From the NCBI GenBank assembly GCA_964626885.1, contig CAZVJA010000068.1, forward strand, positions 1 through 23,609: 23,609 nucleotides of DNA, read 5' to 3'. Both the position numbers and the translations under genes were made by a program. Below, piece by piece: positions 1 to 7,578 of the stretch (within the stretch, counting starts at the first letter, position 1; each line of letters starts with the position of its first letter). Under the pieces are notes generated by a model. That model was not told where the DNA came from, made no database searches, and saw nothing but the letters and a program-made list of their open reading frames with translations. The DNA comes from CAZVJA01 sp964626885 (GTDB lineage: Bacteria; Planctomycetota; Planctomycetia; Planctomycetales; Planctomycetaceae).

Positions 1-229
1 GTCAGCGTGTTCTAACGTCGCTACATTACGCACATGCTGTCATGGAGAGCACGCGTACGCCGCTCCGCGGATGAGGCAACAGGAAAAGAGCCGAAACATG
101 GCGACGATCAACGACAAACATCAACCGGGTCACCAGAAGTGGCTTTCATCGGCAGGTGCATCGGCATGTGCGGTATCGCTTCACTCCACGGTCGCGTAGG
201 TGCTGACGCAAGTGAAGTGAAAGTCGGCC

Positions 230-2626
230 CTATGTTCGAGAGAGTGTTTTGGCGATACGAAAGCCGATCACGGGTTGGGGGGCATGTGGCATGACTTCAC
301 CACTATAGGCGGATTGGAACTCTACGTTGGAATGACTTTTGAAGCACCCGCCCCGATACACACGGACAAAGCCGTCAGCAGGGCCAGTTGGATCAACAAC
401 ACTGTCCTCACTCAGCCTGTCCTTCCAGTCCCAGCAAAACTCGTGAAGGTTGCCAAGCATGTCATAAAGCCCCCATGCGTTGGGTTTCAAGTCACCAACA
501 GGATGGGTCTCGCCACCAGCGTTGTTCTTATACCACGCATACTGGTGCAGCAACGACTCGTCGTCTCCAAAACTCCACTTTGTTGTGGTTCCGGCTCGAC
601 ACGCGTACTCCCACTCCGCTTCGGTGGGCAAACGGTAACCCGTGTTGCCTATGATTGACACCTTTTTGCTGCCAATCTTGTAGCAGAGCGGCAGACCTTC
701 CTTTTCACTCAAAAGATTGCAAAAGGTAACTGCGTGAAACCACGATATGGTTTCAACGGGACGACGACCATTGCCTATGAACTGGCTTGGGTTCTGCCCC
801 ATGATTCGCACGTATTCATCCTGAGTGACGGGGAATACGCCGAGTAGAAACGGTTGTGAAATCTCGACTCGGTGCTGGGGTCTGTCCGATTGTTTAGTTC
901 GATCCGAAGCGGGGAATCCCATCAGGAATTGTCCAGCAGGGATTAGTTTCAGCTTCATCCCGATGGAGTTGGTGACAAGTTCGCCCGTCGGAACGCCGGC
1001 ACCTTTGCTATCCGCCGCTGCGATGCTTGTGCGGATAGCCTTGGGGGCTTTTCCAAAGTGCTTATCGATGGGGCTGGTCCGCACTAAGCGGATTCCACAC
1101 TTATTGTCTGGGTGACCGGAATTCCGCATGGAGGATCGGAGACCGCTGCAGTCTTCCATGTACGACCCACCTCGTATGACCCTGTATCCCTTAAACTTCT
1201 CCGGGCCAAACTTTGATGTCGGACCAGTTGGATCAATGGCAGGTAACTCCCCACCGTAGTCCGACTCGTAGTGGTCCCAGCACCACTCTTCGACATTGCC
1301 ATGCATGTCGTGGAGTCCCCAAGAATTTGGCTTCAACTGACCGACAGGCTGTAATTTGTAGCCGCTGTTGTTCGAATACCATGCGTACTCCTTGAGGAGT
1401 GACGCATCATTTCCGAAACTCCAATCTGTCGCTGTTCCGGCCCGACAAGCGTATTCCCATTCAGCCTCCGTGGGCAGCCGGTAGCCACTACCTCCAAGTA
1501 TTGAAACAGTTCTTTCGGGTTTCTCGCCGACAATTTCATAAAAGGGCTTTACACCCTCTTTTCTGCTGACCGCATTGCAGAACTCGACTGCGTCGTACCA
1601 AGAAATGTGGTGGACAGGAAGGCAATCATCGCCTTGCAAATGGTCCGGAGCGGTCCCCATCACCCGCTTATACTCTTCCTGTGTCACAGGGTATATGCCG
1701 ACAAAAAACGGCGTGGTGATCGCGACTCGGTGTAGGGGGGCCTCGTGATAGTAGCCCACGGACCCCATGAGGAACTCGCCAGCCGGAAGCAATGTCAGCT
1801 TCATGCCGAGGGGGGTGGTGACGATGTCGCCGACCCGAACTTGAGAAACGACGGTGTCGCCGCCATGATCGTCACGCCGTGATCCGATGATCGTGCGAAG
1901 AATCTTGCCAAACAAACCAGATGGTTGATCGGAGGCAACAGAGGAAGATTTCTTAGCGGTCTGTACGCGGAGTGAAACTCGCCTCTTGTTGAGGAACGTC
2001 CCGATTGCCTCAAGTGCCCTGTCGTAATTCTCTGGTAGCTTATAGTGGATCGACGCCTCGTCCGGAGAACCCAAGGTCAGAATGTTTCGCCCCTCTTCAG
2101 CGAGGATGCAGTCGTCGAAGTCACTTGCCATACTCCTAGCGTGTCCGTATTCCTCAGAGAAATCGTCCTTGCTCAATCCGAACTTTGCTTCTGCTTCGCG
2201 GAGAAACTGCTTCTTGTCAGGCCCGGTCCCTTCAATGCTGAAACGTATCAGCTTTGGCCCAACATTGGATGTTACAATCGTGCCTGTGGGGCCGGGTTGA
2301 CCATTGTCAGTGGCACGCTCGCTAGTCTGTACGGGTGGAGACTCTGCACGAGAGCCGGTGGATTTATGGAAAAACTTCCCAATCGCCTCCAATGCTTTGT
2401 CGTGATCTTTCGGCAAAACGTAATGCGTCGATGCGTCTCCACGAGCACCCAGCGTCAGGATTTTCCACCCATCTTCGGCGAGTATGCAATCGTCAAACCT
2501 TCTGCCGAAGTTGATAATGTCGCTGTATGCTAAGGCAAAGTCGCTATCGTCCAATGCAAACTGTGATTTGGCTTCGCTGACAAGCTGCTTCTTCAGTTGT
2601 TCACTGCCTTCGATGCTGAAGCCCAT
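230..2626 (-). CDS. Protein with two N-terminal ~85-residue repeats and two FGE-sulfatase (SUMF1-like) domains
   Basis: Two FGE/SUMF1-type domains are visible, at about residues 265-517 and 547-795. Each opens with an IPAGxFLMG-type strand (LLPAGEFLMG, LIPAGQFLMG), continues with PVTQ-EY, GYRLPTEAEWEYACRAGT, a WGL-DM-GN segment and an RGG strand, and ends in a GIRLVRT or GFRIAKT strand. Before them are two copies of an unrecognised ~85-residue unit (about 3-89 and 129-216), sharing FDDCILAE, ILTLG and a YD/HDRALEAIG end. I saw no signal peptide, kinase or membrane segment. True FGEs convert a sulfatase Cys or Ser to formylglycine using two cysteines after the GGS strand. Neither domain shows that cysteine pair, so a binding or non-FGE modification role is more likely. 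I chose the ATG at 2626 because AGAGGTG lies six bases upstream. A GTG at 2635 would add three residues but overlaps that site. The gene lies downstream of tmRNA on the same strand, beyond its terminator. Confidence 0.9.
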   Translation of the reverse strand: MGFSIEGSEQLKKQLVSEAKSQFALDDSDFALAYSDIINFGRRFDDCILAEDGWKILTLGARGDASTHYVLPKDHDKALEAIGKFFHKSTGSRAESPPVQTSERATDNGQPGPTGTIVTSNVGPKLIRFSIEGTGPDKKQFLREAEAKFGLSKDDFSEEYGHARSMASDFDDCILAEEGRNILTLGSPDEASIHYKLPENYDRALEAIGTFLNKRRVSLRVQTAKKSSSVASDQPSGLFGKILRTIIGSRRDDHGGDTVVSQVRVGDIVTTPLGMKLTLLPAGEFLMGSVGYYHEAPLHRVAITTPFFVGIYPVTQEEYKRVMGTAPDHLQGDDCLPVHHISWYDAVEFCNAVSRKEGVKPFYEIVGEKPERTVSILGGSGYRLPTEAEWEYACRAGTATDWSFGNDASLLKEYAWYSNNSGYKLQPVGQLKPNSWGLHDMHGNVEEWCWDHYESDYGGELPAIDPTGPTSKFGPEKFKGYRVIRGGSYMEDCSGLRSSMRNSGHPDNKCGIRLVRTSPIDKHFGKAPKAIRTSIAAADSKGAGVPTGELVTNSIGMKLKLIPAGQFLMGFPASDRTKQSDRPQHRVEISQPFLLGVFPVTQDEYVRIMGQNPSQFIGNGRRPVETISWFHAVTFCNLLSEKEGLPLCYKIGSKKVSIIGNTGYRLPTEAEWEYACRAGTTTKWSFGDDESLLHQYAWYKNNAGGETHPVGDLKPNAWGLYDMLGNLHEFCWDWKDRLSEDSVVDPTGPADGFVRVYRGGCFKSHSNVEFQSAYSGEVMPHAPQPVIGFRIAKTLSRT

Positions 2627-2736
2627 TTGTTTCACCTCTTTCGAATTCCCAGTCGAACAATCTTCCGCAACTAAATCGGCCAGATTTGGGCAGTGCGAGA
2701 TCGAAAATATTATGCTGTATTTGACCTAAAATAAAT

Positions 2737-2772
2737 AAAAAAGGCCACTTGCATCATCCGCAAGTGGCCTTT
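2737..2772 (-). terminator. Rho-independent terminator of tmRNA
   Basis: On the minus strand a perfect 13-bp stem, AAAGGCCACTTGC paired with GCAAGTGGCCTTT, encloses a 7-nt loop. It is followed by a T-rich tail (TTTTTTATTTATTTT). It starts a few bases after the mature tmRNA 3' end, so it ends the tmRNA transcript and insulates the FGE-domain gene beyond it. Confidence 0.9.
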
Positions 2773-2777
2773 CGAGA

Positions 2778-3131
2778 TGGAGGCGGCGGGAATCGAACCC
2801 GCGTCCTGTGATCCCTTAGCGACGGCTTCTACGTGCGTGTTTTGTCGATTGATCTCACTGCGGCAGGCTCGACAAACAAGGCCCGCTTGCAGCCAGGACA
2901 CCACGTGTCTCACGTCGGGCGTAGCGTCCGTTGACCCGACGCCAGCCTGATTTTGCGACCAGCCTTCGGACTCCTCAGACGGGGATTCCTAAGCCGGGGA
3001 TGCCGTTATTAGGCAGCCAAAGCGAATTGCTTTTCGGCAAATGTTTTTTGATCAGCTTTTAACGTGGCCAACTGATCAACCACGGCACGCCACCACCACC
3101 TGCGGTGACCCAGTCGAATCCAATCGCCCCC
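2778..3131 (-). ncRNA. ssrA: Transfer-messenger RNA (tmRNA)
   Basis: tmRNA rescues stalled ribosomes by acting first as tRNA-Ala and then as a short message that tags the nascent chain for proteolysis. The 5' end reads GGGGGCGATTGGATTCGAC, with the hallmark GGATTCGAC. The 3' end carries a T-arm (GCGGGTTCGATTCCCGC) and CGCCTCC followed by A. GGGGGCG and CGCCTCC form the seven-pair acceptor stem with one G-U pair. The CCA tail is not encoded. The gene is a one-piece 354-nt form, not the permuted two-piece type. The tag reading frame lies in the middle and ends with the canonical ALAA plus a double stop. A strong terminator follows. The 5' end could be off by one base because six G's are present. 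Confidence 0.95.
3009..3056 (-). CDS. tmRNA proteolysis tag reading frame
   Basis: From the likely resume codon GCT at 3056-3054, the frame encodes ADQKTFAEKQFALAA followed by TAATAA. The hydrophobic FALAA end matches the tag terminus recognised by ClpXP-type proteases. The resume codon is inferred from tag families that begin with Ala. The upstream GTTAAAA context is consistent, but the exact first residue is not proved. Confidence 0.75.
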   Translation of the reverse strand, partial: ADQKTFAEKQFALAA

Positions 3132-3303
3132 CAATATCGTGTTTGTGGAGGAGCTTGCGAGAACGCCTCGACCGCAGCCTCCCCGGATACTATGTAAAAT
3201 TATTATCGGCAGGTGCCGGTGGGTCAACCAGCGATTCGCCAAGACGGGTGTCTGCACGAGGGGCGGCAACTTATTTCCTGCCGGGATATTAGGCCGATTT
3301 GCA
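3132..3303. other. Spacer between the LptF/G gene and tmRNA
   Basis: This 172-bp spacer must hold the tmRNA promoter, as tmRNA reads leftward from 3131. An AT-rich patch (about 3187-3208) lies 60-75 bp upstream of the mature 5' end. No good -35/-10 pair could be fixed by eye, and the mature 5' end is probably made by RNase P, so the start site is unknown. No gene was seen here. Confidence 0.35.
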
Positions 3304-4491
3304 TCAGTGCCTGAGTACCTTCCGCAGGACAAAGATTGCCACGCAGAATAGCACTCCGTTGGCGACCCACATTGCCCAGGCAGGGTTGACTTGGCTGGTT
3401 TTCGAAAGGTTCATCATCAGTAGCGCGATGGGATAGTACATCACGAGGATGGGGACGAAACACATAAAAAAACTGGTGAGCACCTGTCGACGTGCTTGCA
3501 GGATGGCGAACGGACCTCCCAACAGGGCGAAGAAGAAGCAACTGGTCGAAAGGGCGAAGCGGCTGTGGATGGCTGTTCGGAACTTTGCAATGTCTGCACG
3601 GTTCGCCTCGAGATCGACATCGTACCGGTGCAAATCCTCATGGGCCAAATGGTCGAAATCTCCGATGGCCAGTGCCAGCGCCATTTCCACATCCCGTTCG
3701 ATACGGCGATTTTCCAGCGATTGCGTCATGTCTTCGAGTGCCAGTCGATTCTGGCGAATACTCTTGTGCCGAGGATTAGCCCGTTTTGATTGCTCGCCCA
3801 TCGGAAAGATAAACGGGTGTTCGGGAGCATGAAGGCGGTATTGTTCTCCGCTGTTGATATAAACGTCGGACAGATCGAGCTTGATGACCCGATTTTCCAT
3901 ATCGAAGTGGACTGATCCTTCGGCAGCCATGACGGTCTTCGGATCGCTCGTCGGGCTATTCGGGGGAGAATACTGAAACGTGGGACCGATCAGAGTTCTT
4001 CCTCGAACATCCTCAACGGCTATCGCAACTCCGACGTCATTTCGGACGTAATGATGTTGTGCTCTGAGAATGTCCAGGAAGATATCTTCCATCGCCAGGG
4101 TGATGGCATTCTCGATGTTCTTCGTAGCCCAGGGAATGGCCTGATCCTCGAGCACCAGCGAACAGATGCTGAGTATCCCCGCCATGAGATAGGATGGCCA
4201 AAGCAACGAAAGCGCGCTGATGCCGGCGGCCTTGGCGGCTGTTATTTCCTGATCGCCTGCCATTCGGCCATAGACGACGGTGACAGTCAGCAGCAGTGTT
4301 GCGGGAATTGTGAACGGAAGCAGACTGGGAACAATGAATGGAAGGATCTGAAGTACCTGGTACGGACCGAGACTGTTGGCGGTCGCTTCGTTGAAGATCC
4401 CGACAAAGATTAGAAGCACCGTAATGATGCTCAACACGAACGCGAATACGCGGAGCAGTTCGAGCAGGACGTAGCGTTGGAGCAGGGGCAT
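3304..4491 (-). CDS. LptF/LptG (YjgP/YjgQ) family permease
   Basis: A 395-residue protein with the LptF/G layout. Three hydrophobic segments lie near the N terminus (about 9-33, 46-72, 93-113), followed by a soluble periplasmic stretch (about 115-305) and three C-terminal segments (about 311-333, 336-362, 369-391). The GRMAGDQEITAAKAAGIS segment after TM2 is typical of the family. LptF and LptG are the membrane partners of LptB2 that lift lipopolysaccharide from the inner membrane toward the periplasmic bridge. Only one such gene is visible here, so I cannot say whether it is the F or G partner or a diverged single permease. The ATG at 4491 has no convincing Shine-Dalgarno site, but the first transmembrane segment begins directly after it. 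Charged residues between 230 and 300 form an unusually polar stretch before TM4. Confidence 0.88.
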   Translation of the reverse strand: MPLLQRYVLLELLRVFAFVLSIITVLLIFVGIFNEATANSLGPYQVLQILPFIVPSLLPFTIPATLLLTVTVVYGRMAGDQEITAAKAAGISALSLLWPSYLMAGILSICSLVLEDQAIPWATKNIENAITLAMEDIFLDILRAQHHYVRNDVGVAIAVEDVRGRTLIGPTFQYSPPNSPTSDPKTVMAAEGSVHFDMENRVIKLDLSDVYINSGEQYRLHAPEHPFIFPMGEQSKRANPRHKSIRQNRLALEDMTQSLENRRIERDVEMALALAIGDFDHLAHEDLHRYDVDLEANRADIAKFRTAIHSRFALSTSCFFFALLGGPFAILQARRQVLTSFFMCFVPILVMYYPIALLMMNLSKTSQVNPAWAMWVANGVLFCVAIFVLRKVLRH

Positions 4492-5020
4492 GGAGGGTTG
4501 TTTGTTTCAGCGAGTCAAATCAACTTGCATGCGGGTTTTCCCCAGCCGAGGACAATGGCGTTGGGCCGAGCCTAAACGCTCTTCCAAAAAGGAGATAAGT
4601 CGGCAGCGTCGTATATGGAATGGCTGCGTGTTGGTCAAGGCGAGTTGGTGCCCCGTCGGAGTGGCGAGTGGGCCTCCAGAGCAATCGACTCGCTAGTGGG
4701 ATATCCCGAACTGTTGCTGGCGACTGAAGTTCAGCTACTAATCGGCTGTGATCGACTGCACCCAGAGCGCCGGAGTCTGCCAATGGGGTATCGATCTCCG
4801 CGACCGCATGTTTTCTCCATATTTCCGAGCTTGACTAATGCGCGGAAGCGTCAAGTGTCGGGAGTTGAGCACCGGCTGCCACAGATTCGACGCATCCCCG
4901 CAGGCGTGGTGAAGCGCGACGGTTCCTGGTTCCGAAGATTTGGAAGGATTGTCCCGCGCTTTGCCGTTCGATCACCTGTCGCAACTTCACATTCGGATAC
5001 CTTGGCGGAGAGATTTGGAC
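4492..5020. other. Intergenic region without a supported gene
   Basis: This 529-bp stretch separates the leftward permease gene from the rightward small-protein cluster and should contain promoters for both. I found no clear -35/-10 pair, hairpin or repeat. A plus ORF of 145 codons spans 4615-5052, but it has Arg-rich composition with no domain and overlaps the better-supported small membrane ORF. Confidence 0.4.
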
Positions 5021-5227
5021 ATGGATTTTATCGTCCAGAACCAGTTAAGTGATGATCAATGGGCGCTTCTCGGCTGTGCCGCGGCTCTTGTTCTATCGGG
5101 GACATTGATGTCGTTGAGCTATTTCCTAGGCCAAGCGCGCAAGTCACATACGCAGGACCGGTCGAATCCTGGTATTCAGCTGGCTCCTCAGATCGTGAAT
5201 CGCCAGGAAGACCGTAGAGCCGCATGA
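5021..5227 (+). CDS. Small single-pass membrane protein (68 aa), unrecognised
   Basis: The ATG at 5021 is preceded by a GGAG about ten bases upstream. The product begins MDFIVQNQLSDDQWALLGCA, has one hydrophobic segment at about residues 15-38 and a polar, basic tail of about 30 residues that would lie in the cytoplasm. I do not recognise a family. Its stop codon overlaps the ATG of the next tiny ORF by four bases (ATGA), suggesting translational coupling if both are real. The Hpt gene follows on the same strand. An in-frame ATG at 4940 would add 27 residues of no evident character, so the later start was preferred. The size makes this call tentative. Confidence 0.5.
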   Translation: MDFIVQNQLSDDQWALLGCAAALVLSGTLMSLSYFLGQARKSHTQDRSNPGIQLAPQIVNRQEDRRAA

Positions 5228-5322
5228 AGGATCTTACGGATTCTTCCGTATTTGGCGTCTTTGCCGAGAAATCGGGATATCCTGAAGAAGCCCGCAAGTT
5301 CCGACAAGTTGTTACAGCTTGA
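5224..5322 (+). CDS. Possible 32-residue small protein overlapping the upstream stop
   Basis: The ATG at 5224 overlaps the TGA of the small membrane gene in an ATGA arrangement. The 32-residue product begins MKDLTDSSVFGVFAEKSG and ends FRQVVTA. No family is recognised. Support is limited to the overlap geometry, the ordinary amino-acid composition and the shared strand. It could equally be a chance ORF. Confidence 0.3.
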   Translation: MKDLTDSSVFGVFAEKSGYPEEARKFRQVVTA

Positions 5323-5483
5323 TAGTGCGAGGTTTGCGAACGACATTTTCGTTCTGGGGTCGTCCAGAACTCGCTCCGGGCATCTTTGTGAGCTAGGTTC
5401 AGAGAAAGCCCTTCGGAATTCCAGATTTCCGAATGGGATCCGGCAAGTACGAACGATCGGGACGATTTCAAAGAGGCTCCGCC

Positions 5484-5807
5484 ATGCAGTCCAGCCACGC
5501 AACGGAAACGCAAACTCCGGTCCGCTCCAGTATGGCGGACGATCCCGACTTCGCGGAACTTCTGGAGTTGTTCTATGTGTCGCTGCAGGAGGCGAAGGAG
5601 AATCTGAGAAATCTCTTTGCGTCGAATAACATTGAGCAGTTGCAGCGCGAAGCGCACAAATTGAAGGGAGCGGGAGGTGGCTACGGCTTCGAAGGTTTGA
5701 CGACGGAAGCCGCCGATCTCGAAACTGCCTGCAAGACCGGTGACGTGGTTCTGATCGCCGAGCGTCTGGAAAGCCTGCTTGCCTACGCATCAAGGATCGA
5801 GGTCTAG
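5484..5807 (+). CDS. Stand-alone Hpt (histidine phosphotransfer) domain protein
   Basis: The 107-residue protein is essentially one Hpt domain. The signature EAHKLKGAGGGYGFEGL places the phospho-accepting histidine at about residue 58, with the Lys and small-Gly positions that follow it in the family. Surrounding helices (DDPDFAELLELFYVSL..., TTEAADLETACKTG, IAERLESLLAYASR) fit the four-helix bundle. Hpt proteins relay phosphate between response-regulator receiver domains. The ATG at 5484 follows AAGAGG at a nine-base spacing. An upstream in-frame ATG at 5433 would add 17 residues without domain support. No sensor kinase or receiver gene lies in the window, so its partners are elsewhere. Confidence 0.88.
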   Translation: MQSSHATETQTPVRSSMADDPDFAELLELFYVSLQEAKENLRNLFASNNIEQLQREAHKLKGAGGGYGFEGLTTEAADLETACKTGDVVLIAERLESLLAYASRIEV

Positions 5808-5985
5808 CACAAAATTCCCGAGTTTTCCGTCGCGATCGAGTTGTCGGCGATGTAGACTCGAAGGTCGTTAGCGGTTTCCAGGCCCACTGTCGTGCCCTAG
5901 GATTTCACCCGCGCATTCCGCAAGCACCCTGCAGCTTGTTGAACTCCGGCTCCGAAATGGGACGTTTTCACGCGGATCTGCTTCG

Positions 5986-6825
5986 ATGCCATTATCTCGT
6001 TCCAGGCCGCTTTGGCAGCGTGTCAAGACAAAGTCATGGAGAGGGGCGAAGGAGCTTCGCTGGTTATTTTCGATTAATCCGAAATGCTCGCCGAAAGTGC
6101 TGTTCGTCGTTGGAGCACAGCGTTCCGGAACGACCCTCCTGATGCGTCTGTTTGACGCAGACATGCGAGCGCAGGTCTACCATGAACAGAGCGTACTCAA
6201 CCGCACCGATGGAGATCGGCTGAGGTTGCGGCCGATTTCTGAGGTAAACCGGATTCTTTCGCGAGTGCGTCACCCATTGGTCGTGGCCAAGCCTCTGGTA
6301 GAAAGTCAGAACATTCGGGAAATCCTCGCCAATGTTCCCGGTTCTAAGTCGTTGTGGGTTTTTCGCGGCTTTCGAGATGTTGTGCAGTCGAACGTGCGGC
6401 GATTCGGCGGGCAGCTAAAGCATTTACAGCCGATCGTCGACCGTAACACCAGCGATTGGCGCGGCGAACGTGTTTCGGACCAAACGCACGCCTTCATTGC
6501 CGAGCGATTTTCGGAAGCTTTGCCGCGGCAGGATGCTGCTGCGCTGATGTGGTACGCCCGAAACATTCTCTTCTTCGAGCTGGAACTGGATCAGCATCTG
6601 GACGTCCTGGCATGCCGTTATGAGGATCTCGTCAGTCAGCCTCGAGAGACATTTCGGGGTGTCTATGAATTTCTCGGAATGCGCGAGCCGACAGCCAACT
6701 TCGCGGAAGTTCACGCGGATTCCGTCGGGCTGGGGAGTGGCGTGGAGATCGATCCGGAGATAGAAAGAATCTGCCTGGAGCTTGAGTCACGAATCTCAAA
6801 GTCTTTGATGGTTTCCGTTGAATAA
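5986..6825 (+). CDS. Sulfotransferase family protein
   Basis: A 279-residue protein with the PAPS-dependent sulfotransferase motifs. The 5'-phosphosulfate-binding loop is VVGAQRSGTTLL at about 41-52. The 3'-phosphate-binding region is WVFRGFRDVVQS at about 124-135, with the usual Arg and Ser. A late CRYEDLVSQP (about 210-219) matches the YE-L segment found in bacterial members. The family transfers sulfate from PAPS to a hydroxyl or amine on a glycan, lipid or small molecule. The acceptor cannot be read from sequence. There is no signal peptide, so the enzyme is expected in the cytoplasm. The first ATG (5986) has no strong Shine-Dalgarno site, and the frame stays open upstream without another ATG, so the start is the least certain part. 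It follows the Hpt gene by about 180 bp. Confidence 0.85.
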   Translation: MPLSRSRPLWQRVKTKSWRGAKELRWLFSINPKCSPKVLFVVGAQRSGTTLLMRLFDADMRAQVYHEQSVLNRTDGDRLRLRPISEVNRILSRVRHPLVVAKPLVESQNIREILANVPGSKSLWVFRGFRDVVQSNVRRFGGQLKHLQPIVDRNTSDWRGERVSDQTHAFIAERFSEALPRQDAAALMWYARNILFFELELDQHLDVLACRYEDLVSQPRETFRGVYEFLGMREPTANFAEVHADSVGLGSGVEIDPEIERICLELESRISKSLMVSVE

Positions 6826-7047
6826 GTGCATCCTTGTTCAAGGAGTTCGCGAAACGGTTTTCCCTTGCAACCATTGGGTTTGGGAGCGACTATGAGAAGG
6901 CCGCTCCGAGGGCGGTCGTGGGCCAACGTTGCAATGTCAATTGTCGTCTTGCCGGCGGGTGTCAAATTGCGGCCTTTGCTTCACCACATGCCAGTCCAAG
7001 GTCAGGTAAGAGAGTAACTCTAGTCCAGAAATACCGAGGAGATTTAG

Positions 7048-7527
7048 ATGCGGATCTTGTCGCGAAGTTTTGTGGTTTTGTGCCTGATCGCAGTCGGCTA
7101 TGTTCTGGGGGCCAGCGGCGCTTTTGCGCCGTCGTCATCGCTGGCGGAAGAAAAACAAGCAGGGCCGTCCAAGGAAGCTCTCGAGAGCATCAAAGGCGCT
7201 ACGACCGCGCTCAATGCCACGATGGCTTTGCTTCAACAAGAGGGAGCGTATGTCCCTGCGATCGTCGGCATCAATTCCTTTGCGACAACCGTTGGCGGAG
7301 TGAATGCCATCGAAGATTTGGAAACGGGACGTGGTGTTGATCCCGAAACATTCGCCGGCTTGTATGCGAATCAGGCGGTTGCCGAAGTTGCTGCGCACTT
7401 GGGAAAAGATGAAGAAGGACGCGTCACCTACAAGAACAAGGTCGTACGGATGTACTCGGTTGCGCGTCTGAAGGATTTGTTTGCCCGGCGCACGGGGAAG
7501 GCAGAAGGTATCGAGGCCAAGCCATAA
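7048..7527 (+). CDS. Small exported protein of unknown function (159 aa)
   Basis: A GAGGAG ribosome site lies eight bases upstream of the ATG. The first ~27 residues form a signal peptide (basic start MRILSR, hydrophobic core VVLCLIAVGYVLGASGAF), with possible cleavage around the FAPSSSLAEEK segment. The mature part is about 125 residues, mixed polar and hydrophobic, with GPSKEALESIKGATTALNAT, an alanine/valine-rich centre (ANQAVAEVAAHLG) and a basic C terminus. I do not recognise the family. It is preceded by about 220 bp without another gene, so it probably has its own promoter. It converges on the metalloprotease gene, 51 bp away. Confidence 0.8.
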   Translation: MRILSRSFVVLCLIAVGYVLGASGAFAPSSSLAEEKQAGPSKEALESIKGATTALNATMALLQQEGAYVPAIVGINSFATTVGGVNAIEDLETGRGVDPETFAGLYANQAVAEVAAHLGKDEEGRVTYKNKVVRMYSVARLKDLFARRTGKAEGIEAKP

Positions 7528-7578
7528 CGCCGTCGTTTTCCGAGCGGAAACAGTTGCCCGCCCGCATGGCAGCCAAAG

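Noticed and set aside
34..294. An 86-codon plus-strand ORF at the left end
   Set aside because: It overlaps the 3' end of the FGE-domain gene and shows no domain or ribosome site. The first 229 bases hold nothing I can support.
2640..2735. Possible -10 (CATAAT) for the FGE-domain gene at about 2707-2712 on the minus strand
   Set aside because: The -10 match is good, but no acceptable -35 lies 16-18 bp upstream, so it was not listed as a promoter.
4615..5052. A plus-strand ORF of 145 codons upstream of the small membrane ORF
   Set aside because: Arg- and Pro-rich composition, no recognisable domain, no suitably placed ribosome site, and overlap with a better candidate at 5021.
7535..7551. 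Short hairpin TTTCC/GGAAA between two convergent genes
   Set aside because: Only about five pairs with a four-base loop and no T tail, so too weak to call a terminator.
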